A stretch of DNA of 64,000 nucleotides from Humulus lupulus. Lineage: Eukaryota > Streptophyta > Magnoliopsida > Rosales > Cannabaceae. Shown piece by piece: positions 10,245-23,413 of this stretch; the first letter of the stretch is position 1, and every line of letters begins with the position of its first letter. The stretch is from positions 115,358,358-115,422,357 of the forward strand of contig NC_084794.1 in the NCBI RefSeq assembly GCF_963169125.1, given 5' to 3'. The notes below the pieces were generated by a model. It was not told the DNA's origin. It made no database searches and was given only the letters and a program-made list of their open reading frames with translations. A program made the translations under genes and the position numbers.

Positions 10245-11260
10245 ATGGCCGAAGATAACAACCAGGGTTAGGATCCTCCACCTGCCCCCACAGAATTGGC
10301 AACAGATGTTTGTAGAAATGCAAGCCAGACTTCAAGGAACTGAAGATGAACTCCGAGAGTTGAGATAGCAGGCTCCTCCTCGGGATTTTTGATTACAGGC
10401 CTCACAGGTTGTGGCACCAGTGCCAGCCTAGCCTGTGATGGAGAATAGGTGGGAGCCTCTATATAAGAGGTTCAGAAAGCAGTATCCTCCCACCTTTGAG
10501 GGATGGATGAACATGATTTCCTCTATATTGAATTTTATGTGGGTGGAAGGAAATGAGAGGGTTGCTTGTGATAGTTATATGTTGATGGAATATGCCCGCA
10601 TCTGGTGGGAAGTTGTGTCTAAGAAAAGAGATATGACTGCTATGGATTGAGATGAATTCAGGGATGTTTTTAATGAGAAGTACTATAGTGTGACAATTCG
10701 AGCTTCAAAGGTGGGTGAATTCACCAATCTAACTCAGAACATAATGATTGTAATAGAATATGCCTTGAAGTTCGACCAGTTTGCTAAGTTCGCATCAGAT
10801 TTGGTGCCCATTGACATGGCAAGGAGAGACTGCTTTGTATGGGGGTTGAATGTAATGATAGCCTGGGACGTTAAGATAACATTGGATCCGAGAATTACCA
10901 CTTATGCTCAAGTAGTGGGAAAACCCTTACTGTTGAGGGTGCTGAAGATTATATATGGAAAGAAGGTGCTGCTAAGCGTGATGCTCGGAGGATGGTGCCT
11001 CCTTTCATGGGTTCTGGCCGAGGTAGTGGGCCCAGTGAGCAGAAGAGAAAGGCCTCAGATTCTTTTATTCCTCCTGGTCCAGATCGGAGGGCACAGGGTG
11101 CCTTTGGTGGTCGTCATGGTGGGGGTGAGAACTGGAGAAGTTTCTCAGAGTGTCCACGGTGCAGGCGACATCATCTGGGGGAGTGTAGAGTCAGAGCATG
11201 TTTTTTCTGTGGGAGTGTCAACCACTAGAGGAAATATTGTCCTCAAGTCAAGAAAGAGCA
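10245..11260 (+). pseudogene. Element B gag relic
   Basis: The ATG at 10245 starts MAEDNNQG and is followed at once by TAG. Recognisable blocks continue in several frames: VGEFTNLTQN, ALKFDQFAKF, LVPIDMARRD and a zinc knuckle ending in ECRVRACFFCGSVNH, then TAG. The same blocks occur in element C gag. At least several stops and frameshifts make it non-functional. Confidence 0.85.
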
Positions 11261-11287
11261 ACCAAAGAGGAGTGACAGTCTCACTCC

Positions 11288-11640
11288 AGCTAGAGTGTAC
11301 ACCTGGACCCAGACCGAGGCTGAGGCTAGTCCCTCGGTCCTAACAACCCAGATTTCTAGTGTTGGTTCTCCGTTTACTGTATTGATTGATTCAAGAGCTA
11401 CTCATTCATTTGTATCTGCTAGAGTGATATACCATTTGTGTAGACCTTATGATCTGTATGCTAGAGGATTTAGAACTTTGTTGCCAACTGGGGAACTGGT
11501 AGTCTCTAGGAGGTTGATTAGAGCATTACCAGTGGAGATAGACAGTAGGGAGTTGTCTATGGATCTGATTGAACTGGTGATGGATGACTTTGATATGATT
11601 CTAGGGACGGATTAATTGGCAAAGTATGAGGGACGATAGA
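11288..11640 (+). pseudogene. Element B protease relic
   Basis: Retropepsin-like block VLIDSRATHSFVSARV followed by LPVEIDSRELSMDLIEL and FDMILGTD. The usual active site DSGATHSF has become DSRATHSF, a G-to-R change that should inactivate it. A TAA follows at 11613 where related elements have TGG (DWL). Confidence 0.85.
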
Positions 11641-11654
11641 CTATAAGCGAAAGA

Positions 11655-12859
11655 TGTTGACTTTTGAACCGGAAGGAGAGGAACCCTTCCTGTTTGTGGG
11701 GATAGTGAGTGGACCACGAGTACCTATGATCTCTGCATTGAGAGCTAGAGACCTGTTGCAAGAAGGTTGCGTAGGATTCCTAGAAAACGTAGTAGATGCC
11801 TCTAAGGTTGTTTCGGTTGGACCAGGTGAGACTAGGTTGGTATGTGAATTTCCTGATGTATTTCCAACAAACTTGCCAGGATTGCCACCACACTGAGAGA
11901 TCGAATTTGTCATAGAGTTGGCACTAGGAGCAGAATCAGTATCGATGACACCTTATAGAATGGTGCCAGCATAGTTAAAGGAACTAAAGACTCAGTTGCA
12001 AGAATTATTGGATCTAGGATTCATTAAACCCAACTTTTCACCATGGGGTGCTCCAGTTCTGCTTGTCAAGAAGAAGGGTGGGTACTTAAGAATGTGCATT
12101 GAATATCGAGAGTTGAATAAGCTGACTATTAACAATAAGTATCCATTGCCCAAGATTGACGATTTGTTTGATCAACTATAGGGGAAGACAATGTTCTCTA
12201 AGACCGAACCTTCGGTCTGGCTACCATCAGCTAAGGATTAAGGAGGAGGACATACCAAAGACTGCGTTCCGTACGAGGTATGGACACTATGAATTCTTGG
12301 TCATGTCTTTTGGGATAACCAATGCCCCAGCAACCTTCGTGGATTTGATGAATAGGGTCTTTAGGGATTATTTGGATAAGTTTGTAATCATATTCATTAA
12401 CGATATACTGGTGTACTCCCAATCAGAGACAAAACACGAGCAACATCTTCATTTGGTACTACAACGACTGAGAGAGCATAGGCTATATACTAAGTTCAGT
12501 AAATGTAAATTCTGGTTACCCTAAGTAACATTTCTAGGGCATGTCATGATTAAGGAAGAGATCCTGGTGGACTCAACCAAGATAGAGGCAGTGAGAGACC
12601 GAGTAGTGTACCAGAGGTTAGAAGCTTCTTAGGATTAGCAGGGTACTATTGACGATTCGTTGAGGAGTTTTCCAGAATAGCAACACCAGTGACTGAGCTG
12701 ACACGTAAGAAAACCAAGTATGTCTGGACCGATAGATGTGAGAATAGTTTTAAGGAGTTGAAGCGGTGACTGATCACCGCTCTGGTATTGAGTCTTCCAT
12801 CAGACAAGGAAAATTTTGTGGTCTACTACGATGATTTGAGGCAGGGTTTGGGTTGTGTA
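11655..12859 (+). pseudogene. Element B reverse transcriptase and first part of RNase H
   Basis: RT blocks in order: [69 protein letters not shown], and [10 protein letters not shown], where the catalytic FIDD has become FIND. RNase H starts near 12780 and is cut at 12859 by the copia-type LTR. It resumes at 26473. Several stops and frameshifts are present. Confidence 0.87.
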
Positions 12860-13119
12860 TGTTGGGAATAGTGCCCTTAAAGCAATTGTAGTCGACAAAT
12901 ATTCTAAATGAAATAAATAATTAAATTGAATTATTATATATATAGACTATGTCTGATATTATGTTAATAATATTAAGTAAATATAAAAAAAAAATTAAAG
13001 TTGATCTATGTTGTCTTAATCTCATATTGGTATGAAATGATCGAGACTACGATAATAAACTTGAAATAGTTCGCAGTAAAATAAAGTTATGAAATCTTTA
13101 GATTAATTACTGGTAGTAT

Positions 13120-15345
13120 TGTAACATCCCAAATTTGCTAATAAGGCTTAGTGCCTTGATTAGCATGTCGAGAGGACAATAATTTATTTAATTATGTTAT
13201 TATGTTGATTAAATGATTATGTGATTAGAAATGCATGTTTAGGTGAATTAAATATGCATGTTGGCCCATTTTGGTTATTATGGGCATATTTGTAATTTTG
13301 GTCTATTGAGGGCATAAATGTGAATTATATGTGTGTTGTGCTTGAGACCACAAAATTGTGGTGATATATTTGTGATGTGTAATCCGAGACAGTCCTAGGA
13401 AACGAGTTAGCGAAATATTCACAACAGGGTCGAATACTCAGGTCGGGGTGAGCCAACGGGTATTTTGGGAATATAGCACGTGTTCGGGGTTATCGGGTAC
13501 TGGGTAATTATTTAGTGATTGTTTAAGTATGTCGTGATTAATTGAGGATGTATAGGAATATTCGAGGAATTAGCGGGAATGGTGGGAATGACGAAATTGC
13601 CCTTAGTGGCATTAGAAGGGCTAGGCATTTATTTAGGGGCATTGTGGTCTTTTGGTGAGTAGGCTAGCCATGGGTAACCTAGAACCAACCAGAAACTAAA
13701 TCAATCTCTCAGCTCACTCTCTCTCACATTTCGTTTTCACTCAATCCCTTTGGTGAGGTTTTGGAACTCTAAGGGAAAATCACTGTAATTTCAGGAATCA
13801 AGGCTAGGATTTGTTGAGGATTGAAGCTAGAAGTGTTGGGAATTGGCCCAGGGTCGAGATCATTATAGAGGTAAGGATTAGAACACGTTTTGTTCCTAAA
13901 TTTCTCAGTTTTTTTTTAGAGTTTTGGGGTTTAGGACGTAGGTGATTGAATTTGGATTGTGATGAGGTTTTGTTTAGTTTTATTGGGTTTATGTACTGCT
14001 CTGAGTAAAGTGTAAGTGATTTGGGGCTTAATTCTGGCGTGGGAGTATGTTTGGATTGATTTGTAGGGGATTATAAATCTAAAAAAATGTTGGCAATTTT
14101 GGGTTTGTGGGGTCGCGTCGCGGCCCGCATGAACTCAAGAGGCCTTTGGGATTTGTAGAATCGCCTCAGCATCGTGGCCTTGGTAGGGCGCCCCACGGCA
14201 CATGTCTAGGGAAATTGAGTGTTGGGCTCTCTGACTTAGAGAGGGCCACGACTCTAATTTTTGGGGCACCACGACTCTAATTGGGGGCAGTGCAGTGCAA
14301 ATAGAGGATTATGGCCAATCTAGGGTTTTAAGCTTAGGAACCCAAATCTTAGGGTTCATGAAGGATCCTACTACTCGGTTTAGTAGGATTCAAGGTCGCG
14401 GAGGCTAACATGATATTTTGAAGTTCTTATTTGGTTTAGGGCATGATGGATTGTTATTATGGATGCACTGTGACTAGGTTTACGTCAAAGCTCGGGTTAG
14501 GGGATTGTGCTCGTGATTGCGTTAATCTATCAGCTCGAGACACAGGAAAGAAAACTGTTTGTGCTTATAGAGAAGGGTGTGGCCCCATTATTTTTGTTTC
14601 AGGTCATGACCCTATTATTTGTGTTTAATATATATGTGTGAATACTTGTAAATTCTATGTTTTGTGGTGCATGACTATGAATGAACGACAAGGGCCGAGA
14701 ACGACGAACACTGAGAACGGCGAAGGTCGAGAACGACAAAGGCTAGGAACGATGAAAGCACACTGAGTGCAGGCTGCTAGGGTGAGACCCTCTAAGGGTG
14801 CTGTATTCACCTACTCGGTGATGACCGTGAGCCCAATGTCTAGTAAAGCACCTGGGTCGGCATAGGTCGCTATATGTTTAATCTGTTGTTTGTCTAAGCT
14901 GTGTATTATCATATTGAATTGTATTATGTTATGCGTTGAGTTTTCATGATGGGCCTCGGCTCACAGGTGCTCTATGGTGCAGGTAAGGGCAAGGGAAAGG
15001 TCGGCCAACCTTGAGTTGGAGAGCATGGAGCGGTGTGTAAATGTTTGGTGTACCTGGCTGCCACGGCTGGGGTTGTTTTGCGAGATATGTTGTAACACTT
15101 GATTTTGCCACTTAGGTCGACTGTGTCTACATTTTTTAGTTGTAATATATTTTTGAAACAATATTTTGGGATCCCAAATGTATAACTTTTATGATTTTAT
15201 GAATGTTCAAATCTTTTACAACTAATGTTGTCAAATGAGTCTTTATTTCAATGTAATCACACTTTTAACCTATAACCTCGATTAGCGAGCTAATGGCACA
15301 TTTATAAATCACTTGGTAATGACTCTAAGGTAGTAGGGCATTACA
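13120..15345 (+). repeat. Element C 5' LTR
   Basis: Begins TGTAACATCCCAAATTTG and ends GGGCATTACA just before the primer-binding site; pairs with 20195-22434. It contains short ORFs that are not genes and a run of AACGACRAAGGC-like motifs near 14690-14760. Confidence 0.9.
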
Positions 15346-15348
15346 ACT

Positions 15349-15361
15349 TGGTATCAGAACG
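15349..15361 (+). other. Primer-binding site of element C (initiator Met tRNA)
   Basis: TGGTATCAGAACG, one change from TGGTATCAGAGC, three bases after the 5' LTR end. Confidence 0.85.
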
Positions 15362-15720
15362 TGCCAAGGTTTATGATTCCTGGAGATCGACTGAACATAC
15401 ACTCGCTGCTAGTGACAAGCTCAACTCAGGGTTGGTCGGTATTAAATGAATTATGTGCTTAACTGCTTGTTTAAGTTGCCTTGTTTGCCTGAATGTTATA
15501 GATAGAATATGATGAATGTGTTTATATGTGTATGATGTCAGGGCACGACCCCCTTGATTGTTGTATGCTTATGTTGTGTGTGATGTGTTGATATGTTGTT
15601 TGTGACTGATTGATGGGACTGGGAGGTGGTTTTGGATGTTGTTATCATGTCTGATGTGCGACGTCATTGATTGCAGGCATATTGTAGTTATGCCTCAGTG
15701 ATCGATCAGACTTCGCGGCA

Positions 15721-17193
15721 ATAGGGCTGAAGATGACAACCAGGATCAGGACCCTCCACCATCCCCACAAAATTGGCAGCAGTTGTTTGCCGAAATGGAA
15801 GCCAGACTTCAACGAATAGAAGATGAGCTCTAAGGTTGAGCAACGGGCCCCGCCTCAGGGTATTGGGTTACAAACTCCATAGGTTATGGCACCAGTGCCA
15901 GCCCATCCTGTGATGGAAAACAGGTGGGAGTCTTTATATGAGAGGTTTAGGGAGCAGCATCCTCCCACCTTTCAGGACAGAACAGACTCACTGCAGGTGA
16001 AAGGGAATGAGAGGGTGTCCTGTGTTAGCTACATGTTGAGGGAAGACGCCCGCATCTGATGGGATATTGTGTCCCAGAGGATGGATGTGGCAGTTATGAC
16101 CTGGGAGGAATTTAGGGGCATCTTCAACGAGAAATAATAAAGTGCTGTAGTCCGAGCTACAAAGGTGGATGAGTTTGTCAAGCTGACTCAGAACCGGTTG
16201 ATGGTTACAGAATACACACTGAAGTGTGACCAGTTGGCGAAGTTCATGCTGGACTTGGTGCCTACTGATATGGCACGGAGGGATCGGTTTGTGCGGGGAT
16301 TAAACATCATGATAGCCCATGACGTCAAGATAACATTAGATCCGATGACTACCACATATGCTCAGGTGGTGGAGAAGGCCCTTACAACTGAGGGGGCCAA
16401 GGATCAAATATGGCGGGAGGGCACCGCTAGGCATGATGATCGGAGGATGGTGCCTCATTTTACTGGTTCTAGTTGGGGTAGTGCCCCCAATGAGCAGAAA
16501 AGAAAGGCTCCAGATTCTTTTGTTCCTCCTGGTTCAGATAGGAGGGCACAGGGTGCTTTCAGTGGCTGTCGGGGCTGGGAAAACAACTGGAGGAATTTCC
16601 TAGAGTATCCTTGGTGCAAGCGACGACATCAAGGAGATTGCAGAGTCAGAGCCTGCTTCACTTGTGGGAGTGTTAGGTATATAAGGAAGGACTACCCACA
16701 AGCCAGAAAAGAAGAACCGAAGAAGAGTGACAACCTCACTCCAGCCAGAGTATTCACCTTAACCCAGATTGAGGCTGAGGCTAGCCCCTCGGTTGTGACA
16801 GGTCAGATTTCTAGTGCCGATACTTCATTTACTGCATTGATTGGTTCAAGAGAAACTCATTCGTTTATGTTTGCTAGAGTAATAGACCATTTTTGTAGAC
16901 ACAGTGATTTGTATGCTAGAGGATTTAGGACTTTGTTGCCAACAGGGGAACTGGTAGTCTCTAGGAGATGGGTTAGGGCATTACCAGTAGAGATAGACAG
17001 TAGGGAGTTGTTTGTGGATTTGATTGAGCTAGCGATAGATGAATTTGATATGATTCTGGGGATGGATTGGTTATCAAAGTATGGGGAAACGATAGATTGC
17101 ATGCGAAGAATGGTGACCTTTGAACTGGAAGGGGAGGTACCCTTTGTATTTGAGGGGACAATAAGTACCTATGATTTCTGCACTGAAGGCTAG
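15721..17193 (+). pseudogene. Element C gag-protease relic
   Basis: Matches B's gag from AEDDNQDQDP onward, but the start ATG is disrupted (ATAGGGCTGAAG). The longest open part is 16165-17193 (342 residues) and includes VKLTQNRLMVTEY, a zinc knuckle CRVRACFTCGSVRYIRKDYP and the protease. The active site DSGATHSF has become GSRETHSF, so the catalytic Asp is lost. It ends with FDMILGMDWLSKYGETIDC. Upstream parts carry stops, for example TGG-to-TGA near 16057. Confidence 0.88.
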
Positions 17194-20158
17194 ATACCTA
17201 ATGCAAGAAGGTTTCATAGGATTCCTAGTGAACATAGTGGATACCTCTAAGATTGTTTTAGTTGGACCAGATAAGACAAGAATAGTATGTGAGTTTCCTG
17301 ATGTGTTCCTAGCAGTCTTGCCAAGGTTTCCACCACACCGAGAGATCAAGTTCGTCATAGAGTTAGGGCCAGGGGTGGAGTCAGTATCTAGGACACCTTA
17401 TAAAATGACTCCGGCAGAGTTGAAGGAACTGAAGATTTAGTTGCAGGAGTTGCTGGATCTAGGATTCATCAGACCCAGTTTTTCGCCGTGGGGTCCTCCA
17501 GTGTTGTTTGTCAAAAAGAAAGATGGATCCTTAAGGATGTGCATTGACTTCAGGGAGTTGAATAAGTTGAACATTAAGAATAAGTATCCATTGCCTAGGA
17601 TCGACGACTTGTTTGACCAGCTACAGGGGAAGACGGTATTCTCTGAGATTGACCTTCGGTCCGGCTACCACCAGTTAAGGATTAGAGAGAAGGACATACC
17701 AAAGACCGCATTCCACACGAGGTATGGAAATTATGAATTCCTGGTCATGTCCTTTTGATTAACCAATGCCCCAGCAAATTTTATTGACTTGATGAATAGC
17801 GTCTTCAGGGATTATTTAGATAAGTTCGTGATCGTATTCATCGACGATATACTAGTGTACTCCCAGTCAAAGACAGAGCACGGGCAACATCTTTGTTTGG
17901 TACTACAACGGTTGAGAGAGCATAGGCTAATGTTAAGTTCAGCAAATGTGAGTTTTGGTTGCCCCAAGTAACATTTATGGGCCACATAGTGAGTAAGGAG
18001 GGGATTCTCATGGACCCAAGCAAGATTGAGGCAGTGAGAGATTGGCCCAAACCGAGCCGTGTACCAAAGGTTAGGAGCTTATTGGGATTAGTAAGGTACT
18101 ATCCGCGGTTCATTGAGGGATTCTCCAGAATAGCCACACCGTTGAATGAGCTGACGCGTAAGAAGACCAAGTATCTCTAGGCAGATAGATGTGAGAACAG
18201 TTTCAAGGAGTTGAAGCGGCGAGTGATCACCGCTTCGGTATTAAGCCTGCCATCAGACAATGAGAAGTTTGTAGTCTATTACGATGCTTCGAGGCAAGGT
18301 TTGGGGTGTGTATTGATGCAAGTTGGAAAGGTGATAGCCTACGCGTCGAGACAGCTAAAGGAGTATGAGTAGAGGTATCTCACTAACGATCTAGAATTAG
18401 CAGTGGCGGTATTTGCACTAAAGGTTTGGAAGCACTATCTGTATGGGGAGAAGTGCGAAATATACACAGACTATAAGAGTTTAAAGTATTTCTTTACTCA
18501 TAAGGATCTGAATATGCGCCAAAGACGTTGGCTAGAATTGGTCAAAGACTACGATTATGAAATTTTATACCATCCTGGGAAGGCCAATGCGGTGGCCGAT
18601 GCAATGAGTCGGAAGGGCCAAGGATAGTTATTCAATGTGAGGCAGATATCAAAAGAGTTAGCTGAGGAGATGACTAAAGAAGGAATTGAATTGGTAGTTG
18701 GTCAGCTAGCCAATATCACTCTTTAGTCCACGCTCCTTGATAGGATCAAGGAAGCATAGGAAAAGGATCGCTAGATGAGGAAACGCAAGGAGGATGTCTG
18801 CCTTGAGTGGCTAAGGAATATTCTATTTCAAAGATAGGTTTACTAAGGTATAAGGGTCGAATTTGCGTTCCGATGGATTCTGGTATCTGATGAGAGATTG
18901 TAGATGAGTCTCATACTACTCCTACTCTTTGCATCCGGGTACGACGAAGATGTACCAAGATCTGAGAACTTTGTATTGGTGGCCAGGGATGAAAAGGGAC
19001 GTAGAAGATTATGTGGCCAAGTGTTTAACCTATCAGTAGATGAAGGTTGAACATCAGAGGCCAGTAGGGTTGCTACAACCTTTGGGGATTTCGGAGTGAA
19101 AATGGGAGGATATCACCACGAACTTCGTGGTTGGATTACCGAAGACAGTATGACAGTATGATTCGGTGTGGGTAATTATGGATAGATACACCAAATTAGC
19201 ACACTTTTTGCATGTTAAGACAACTCATACAGTGGAGCAATATAATGATTTGTATGTGAAGGAAATTATGCAACTTCATGGGGCTCCGAGGTCGATAGTA
19301 TCCGATAGGGACCCCGCCTTCACCTCTAAGTTTTGGGAGAGCCTGCAGAAGGCTATGGGTACCAAGTCGCGGTTTAGTACCACTTATCATCCTCACACGA
19401 ATGGATAGTCTGAGAGGACAATTCAGATACTAGAAGACATACTACAGGCCTATGTGCTGGATTTTGGGGGATCTTGGAGTAAGTATCTCCCTTTGATTGA
19501 ATTTTCATATAATAACAGCTATCAGGCGAATATCAGAGTAGCTCCATATGAAATGTTATATGGGAGGAAGTGTAGATCGCCCATCCATTGGGATAAGATG
19601 GGTGAGAGAAAGTATTTAGATCCTGAGACCGTTCAAAGGACTAATGAGGTCATTGAGAAGATTAGAGCTCGCATGCTCGCCTCCTAGAGTCGATAGAAGA
19701 TTTACTCAAACTTGAGATGCAAGAGTGTAGATTTTCAAGTCGGTGATCATTTGTTTCTCAGAGTTTCTCCCTTGAGAGGGGTGAAACGATTTAGAGTGAG
19801 GGGCAAGTTAAACCTGAGGTTTGGTTGCCCCTTTGAGATTCTGGAACGGGTTGGGGAGGTAACTTACAAATTGGCTATGCCTCCAGCCTTATCAGGGGTT
19901 CACAACGTATTTCATGTGTCCATGCTCAGGAAGTACGTATCCGATTCTATGCATGTGCTGTGATATGAGAACCTGGAGTTGGATCAAGATTTGTCTTATG
20001 AGGAAAAGTTGATTCAGATTCTAGACCGGAAAGATAAAGTCTTGCGAAACAAGACCATTGCCTTAGTAAAAGTGTTGCGGAGGAACAACAAAGTGGAAGA
20101 GGCAGCTTGGGAGCTTGAGGCTGAGAAGCGGGACCGGTATCCCGAGTTATTCAAGTAA
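17194..20158 (+). pseudogene. Element C pol relic: RT, RNase H, integrase, chromodomain
   Basis: RT 17441-18100 ([26 protein letters not shown] with intact catalytic DD), RNase H 18240-18640 ([11 protein letters not shown]), integrase 18940-19700 (YTKLAHFLHV, IVSDRDPAFTSKFW), then the C-terminal and chromodomain part ending PELFK TAA 20156-20158. Stops: 17438, 17756, 18178, 18370, 18724, 18757, 18772, 19037, 19406, 19685, 19694, 19961 and others. Where the ancestral codon can be guessed from the family, nearly all are CAG-to-TAG, TGG-to-TAG/TGA or CGA-to-TGA. A frameshift lies near 17930. Confidence 0.92.
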
Positions 20159-20179
20159 ATCTCGAGGATGAAATTTTTG

Positions 20180-20194
20180 TAAGGAGGGGATAGT
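20180..20194 (+). other. Polypurine tract of element C
   Basis: AAGGAGGGGATAG directly before the 3' LTR start at 20195, the expected plus-strand primer site. Confidence 0.8.
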
Positions 20195-22434
20195 TGTAAC
20201 GTCCCAAACTTGCTAATAAGGCTTAGTGCCTTGATTATCATGCTGGGAGGGAAATAATTGATTTAATTGTGTTATTATGTGGATTAAATGATTATGTGAT
20301 TAGAAATACATGTTTAGGTGAAGTAAATATGAATGTGAGCCCATTTTGGTTATTAGGGGCATATTTGTAATTTTGGCCTGTTGAGGGCATAAATGTGAAT
20401 TATATGTGTGTTGTGCTTGAGACCACAAAATTGTGGTGATATATTTGTGATGTGTAATCTGAGGCAGTCCTAGGGAGAGAATTAGCGAAATAGTCACAAC
20501 AGGGTCGAATACATGGCTCGAGGTGAGCCTAGGGGTATTTTGAGAATATAACGCGTGTTCGGGGTTACCGGGTAAGGGGTAATTATTTATTGATTGTTTA
20601 AGTATGTTGGAATTAATTGGGAATTTATAGGAATATTCGAGGAATTAGCGGGAATGGTGCGAATGACGGAATTGCCGTTGGTGGTGTTAGAAGGGCTAGG
20701 CATTTATCTAGGGGCATGGTGGTCTTTTGGTGAGTAGGCTAGCCTTAGGTAACCTAGAACCAACCAGAAACTCAATCAATCTCTCAGCTCACTCTCTCTC
20801 CCATTGCCTTCTCTCTCGCTCCCTTTGGTGACGTTTTGGAACTTTAAGGGAAAATCACTGTAATTTCAGGAATCAAGGCTAAGATTTGTTAAGGATTGAA
20901 GCTAGAAGTGCTGGCCATTGTCTCAGGGTCGAGATCATTAGAACACGTTTTGTTCCTAAATTTTTCTTTTTTTTTTTTAGAGTTTTGGGGTTTGGTACTT
21001 ATGTGATTGAATTTGGATTGTGATGAGGTTTTGTTCAGTTTCTTTGGGTTTATGTACTGCTTTAAGTATAGTGTAAGTGATATGGGGCTTAATTATGGCA
21101 TTAGAGTATGTTTGGATTGATTTGCAGGGGGTTAGAAATCTGAAGAAAAAAAAAAAACACTGGAAATTTTGGGTTTGCAGGATTGCGTTGCGTCGCTGTT
21201 CTTGAGCACCGTGGTCCGCGTGAACTCAGGAGGACTTGGGGATTTGCTTAATTGCCTTAGCGTCGCGGACCTGGGTAGGGTGTGCCACGGTGCGTGTCCA
21301 GGGAAATTGAGAGCTGGGCTCTTTGACTTAGAGAGGGCAGCAACTCTAATTGTTGGGGCGCCATGACTTTAATTGGGGGAACCGCGACACAAATAGAGGA
21401 TTATGGCCAATCTAGGGTTTTAAGCTCGAGAACCCAAATCTTAGGGTTCGAGAAGGATCCTACTACACAGTTTAGTAGGATTCAAGGTCCCGGAGGCTAG
21501 AATAATATTTTGAAGCTCTTATTTGGTTTAGGGCTTGATGGATTGTTATAATGGAGGCATTGTGACTAGGTTTACGTCAAAGCTCGTCTTAGGGGATTAT
21601 GCTCAGGATCGCGTTAATCTATCAGCTCGGGATACAGGTAAGAAAATTGTTTGTGCTCGCAGAGTAGGGCGTGGCCCCATTATTTGTGTTTCAAGACATG
21701 GCCCTATTATTTGTGTTTAATATATATATATATTTATATTTGTGTGAATACTTGTAAATGTTATGCTTTGTGGTACATTACAATGAATGAACGGCAAGGG
21801 CCGAGAACGGTGAAGGTCGAGAATGATGATGGCCAAGAACGACAAAGGCTGGGAACGGCGAAAGCACGCTGAGTGCAGGCCGCTAGGGCGAGACCCTCTA
21901 AGGGTGTTGTATTCACCCGCTCTGTGATGACCGTGAACCCATTTTCTGGTAAAGCACCTGGGTTGGTATAGGTCGTTATATGTTTAATATGCTATTTGTC
22001 TAATTTTTTTATTATCGGATTGAATTGTATTATGTTATGCATTGAATTTTCTTGTTGGGCCTCGGCTAATAGGTATTATATGGTGCAGGTAAGGGTAAGG
22101 GAAATGTCGATCAGCCTTGAGTTGGAGAGCGTGGAGCGGCATGTACATGTTCAGCCTACCTAGTTGCCACAGTAGGGGTTGTTTTGCGGGATATGTTGTA
22201 ACAATTGATTTTGTCGCTTAGGTCGACCATGTATACATTTTTCAGTTGTAATGTATTTTCGAAACTATATTTTGGGATTATGATTTTATTAATGTTCAAC
22301 TCTTTTATAACTAATGTTTTCAAATGACTCTTTATTTCAATTTAATCACACTTTTAACCTAAAACCTCGATTAGTGAGCTAATGGCACATTTATAAATCA
22401 CTTGGTAACGGTTCTAAGGTTGTAGGGCGTTACA
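20195..22434 (+). repeat. Element C 3' LTR
   Basis: Begins TGTAACGTCCCAAACTTG and ends GGCGTTACA at 22434. It pairs with the 5' LTR at 13120 with scattered differences. Small ORFs inside are not credible genes. Confidence 0.9.
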
Positions 22435-23413
22435 AGTACGGTTCGCTAGTGTTATGAATACAAGTAACCTAGATCCGGGCCACTAGTGTAGTAGGACACT
22501 TTAGTGAAGGTACTTTATATATAGTGATACAGAACTAGATCAAATGTGATTTGTTAATACTTGTTTAAACACTGTTTCATAGTATTAATAGAACACATTA
22601 AATGATGATCATATACATGATGATCTTAAACCTGAGATTACTATGAACTCCTATATATGTCATTTGATCCTTTGATTCATGCTTTAAGGTTTGTCAGAAT
22701 GATCAAGCTAAGAAAAATTGTTTTGGGGACTCAATGATATATATGGTTGGGAACATAGTTTAACAGATATGGAATCTATATATTCTTATAGATTGAATAA
22801 TTGTTCCTATTAGGTTGACTTTTGGAATTGAAAAGGTTATGAGCGCTCACATCGCAAACTTGTTGTGACACAACCTTCACTAGTAAAGTCAATGGTACTC
22901 TAGGAACAAGATATAGTTAAAAGGGTGTAATGGTAATTTTATTCCCTTTTAATTATGAACCATTAATAGAGGATTAACGTTGTATGTAATGATTATATCA
23001 ATGGACATTTTACTCTTTAATAAAGTACTATGTAAATATATGTCTATAATTATCAAGAGTTCAATCTCATATTTATAGTGGTGTAATCATAATATTAATA
23101 AATATGATTATTTAATCAAAGAGCTTTGATTAATATTCTAATATTTATTAGTGATTGATATTATAGGTCCCCAGGGTGGCTTTATCAATACCATATCAAT
23201 GAAAGAGTTGATACAAGGGTAAAAATGTAATTTGGAAATTTGAGAAATTTTTTATTCTTTGGGTCAAATATACAATTATATGATAATTGAGGTTGAATAA
23301 TTAATTATTAAGTTTTTGAAAATATTTTAATTGATTTAAATATATAATTTCGAAATAAATAAATAAATAAAATTTTGAAATTAATTATTTTATTTGAGTG
23401 TGAGAAAATAAAA

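Larger units (their letters stand above)
13120..22434 (+). mobile_element. Element C: complete but dead chromovirus (Tekay/Del-like), 9.3 kb
   Basis: Two LTRs of 2226 and 2240 bp, initiator-Met PBS, gag-pro-pol with chromodomain, and a polypurine tract. The target duplication is AGTAT (13115-13119) against AGTAC (22435-22439), one mismatch. It sits in the copia-type LTR. The two LTRs already differ at several positions within their first 60 bases, so the insertion is old. Every gene has multiple stops. Confidence 0.92.
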
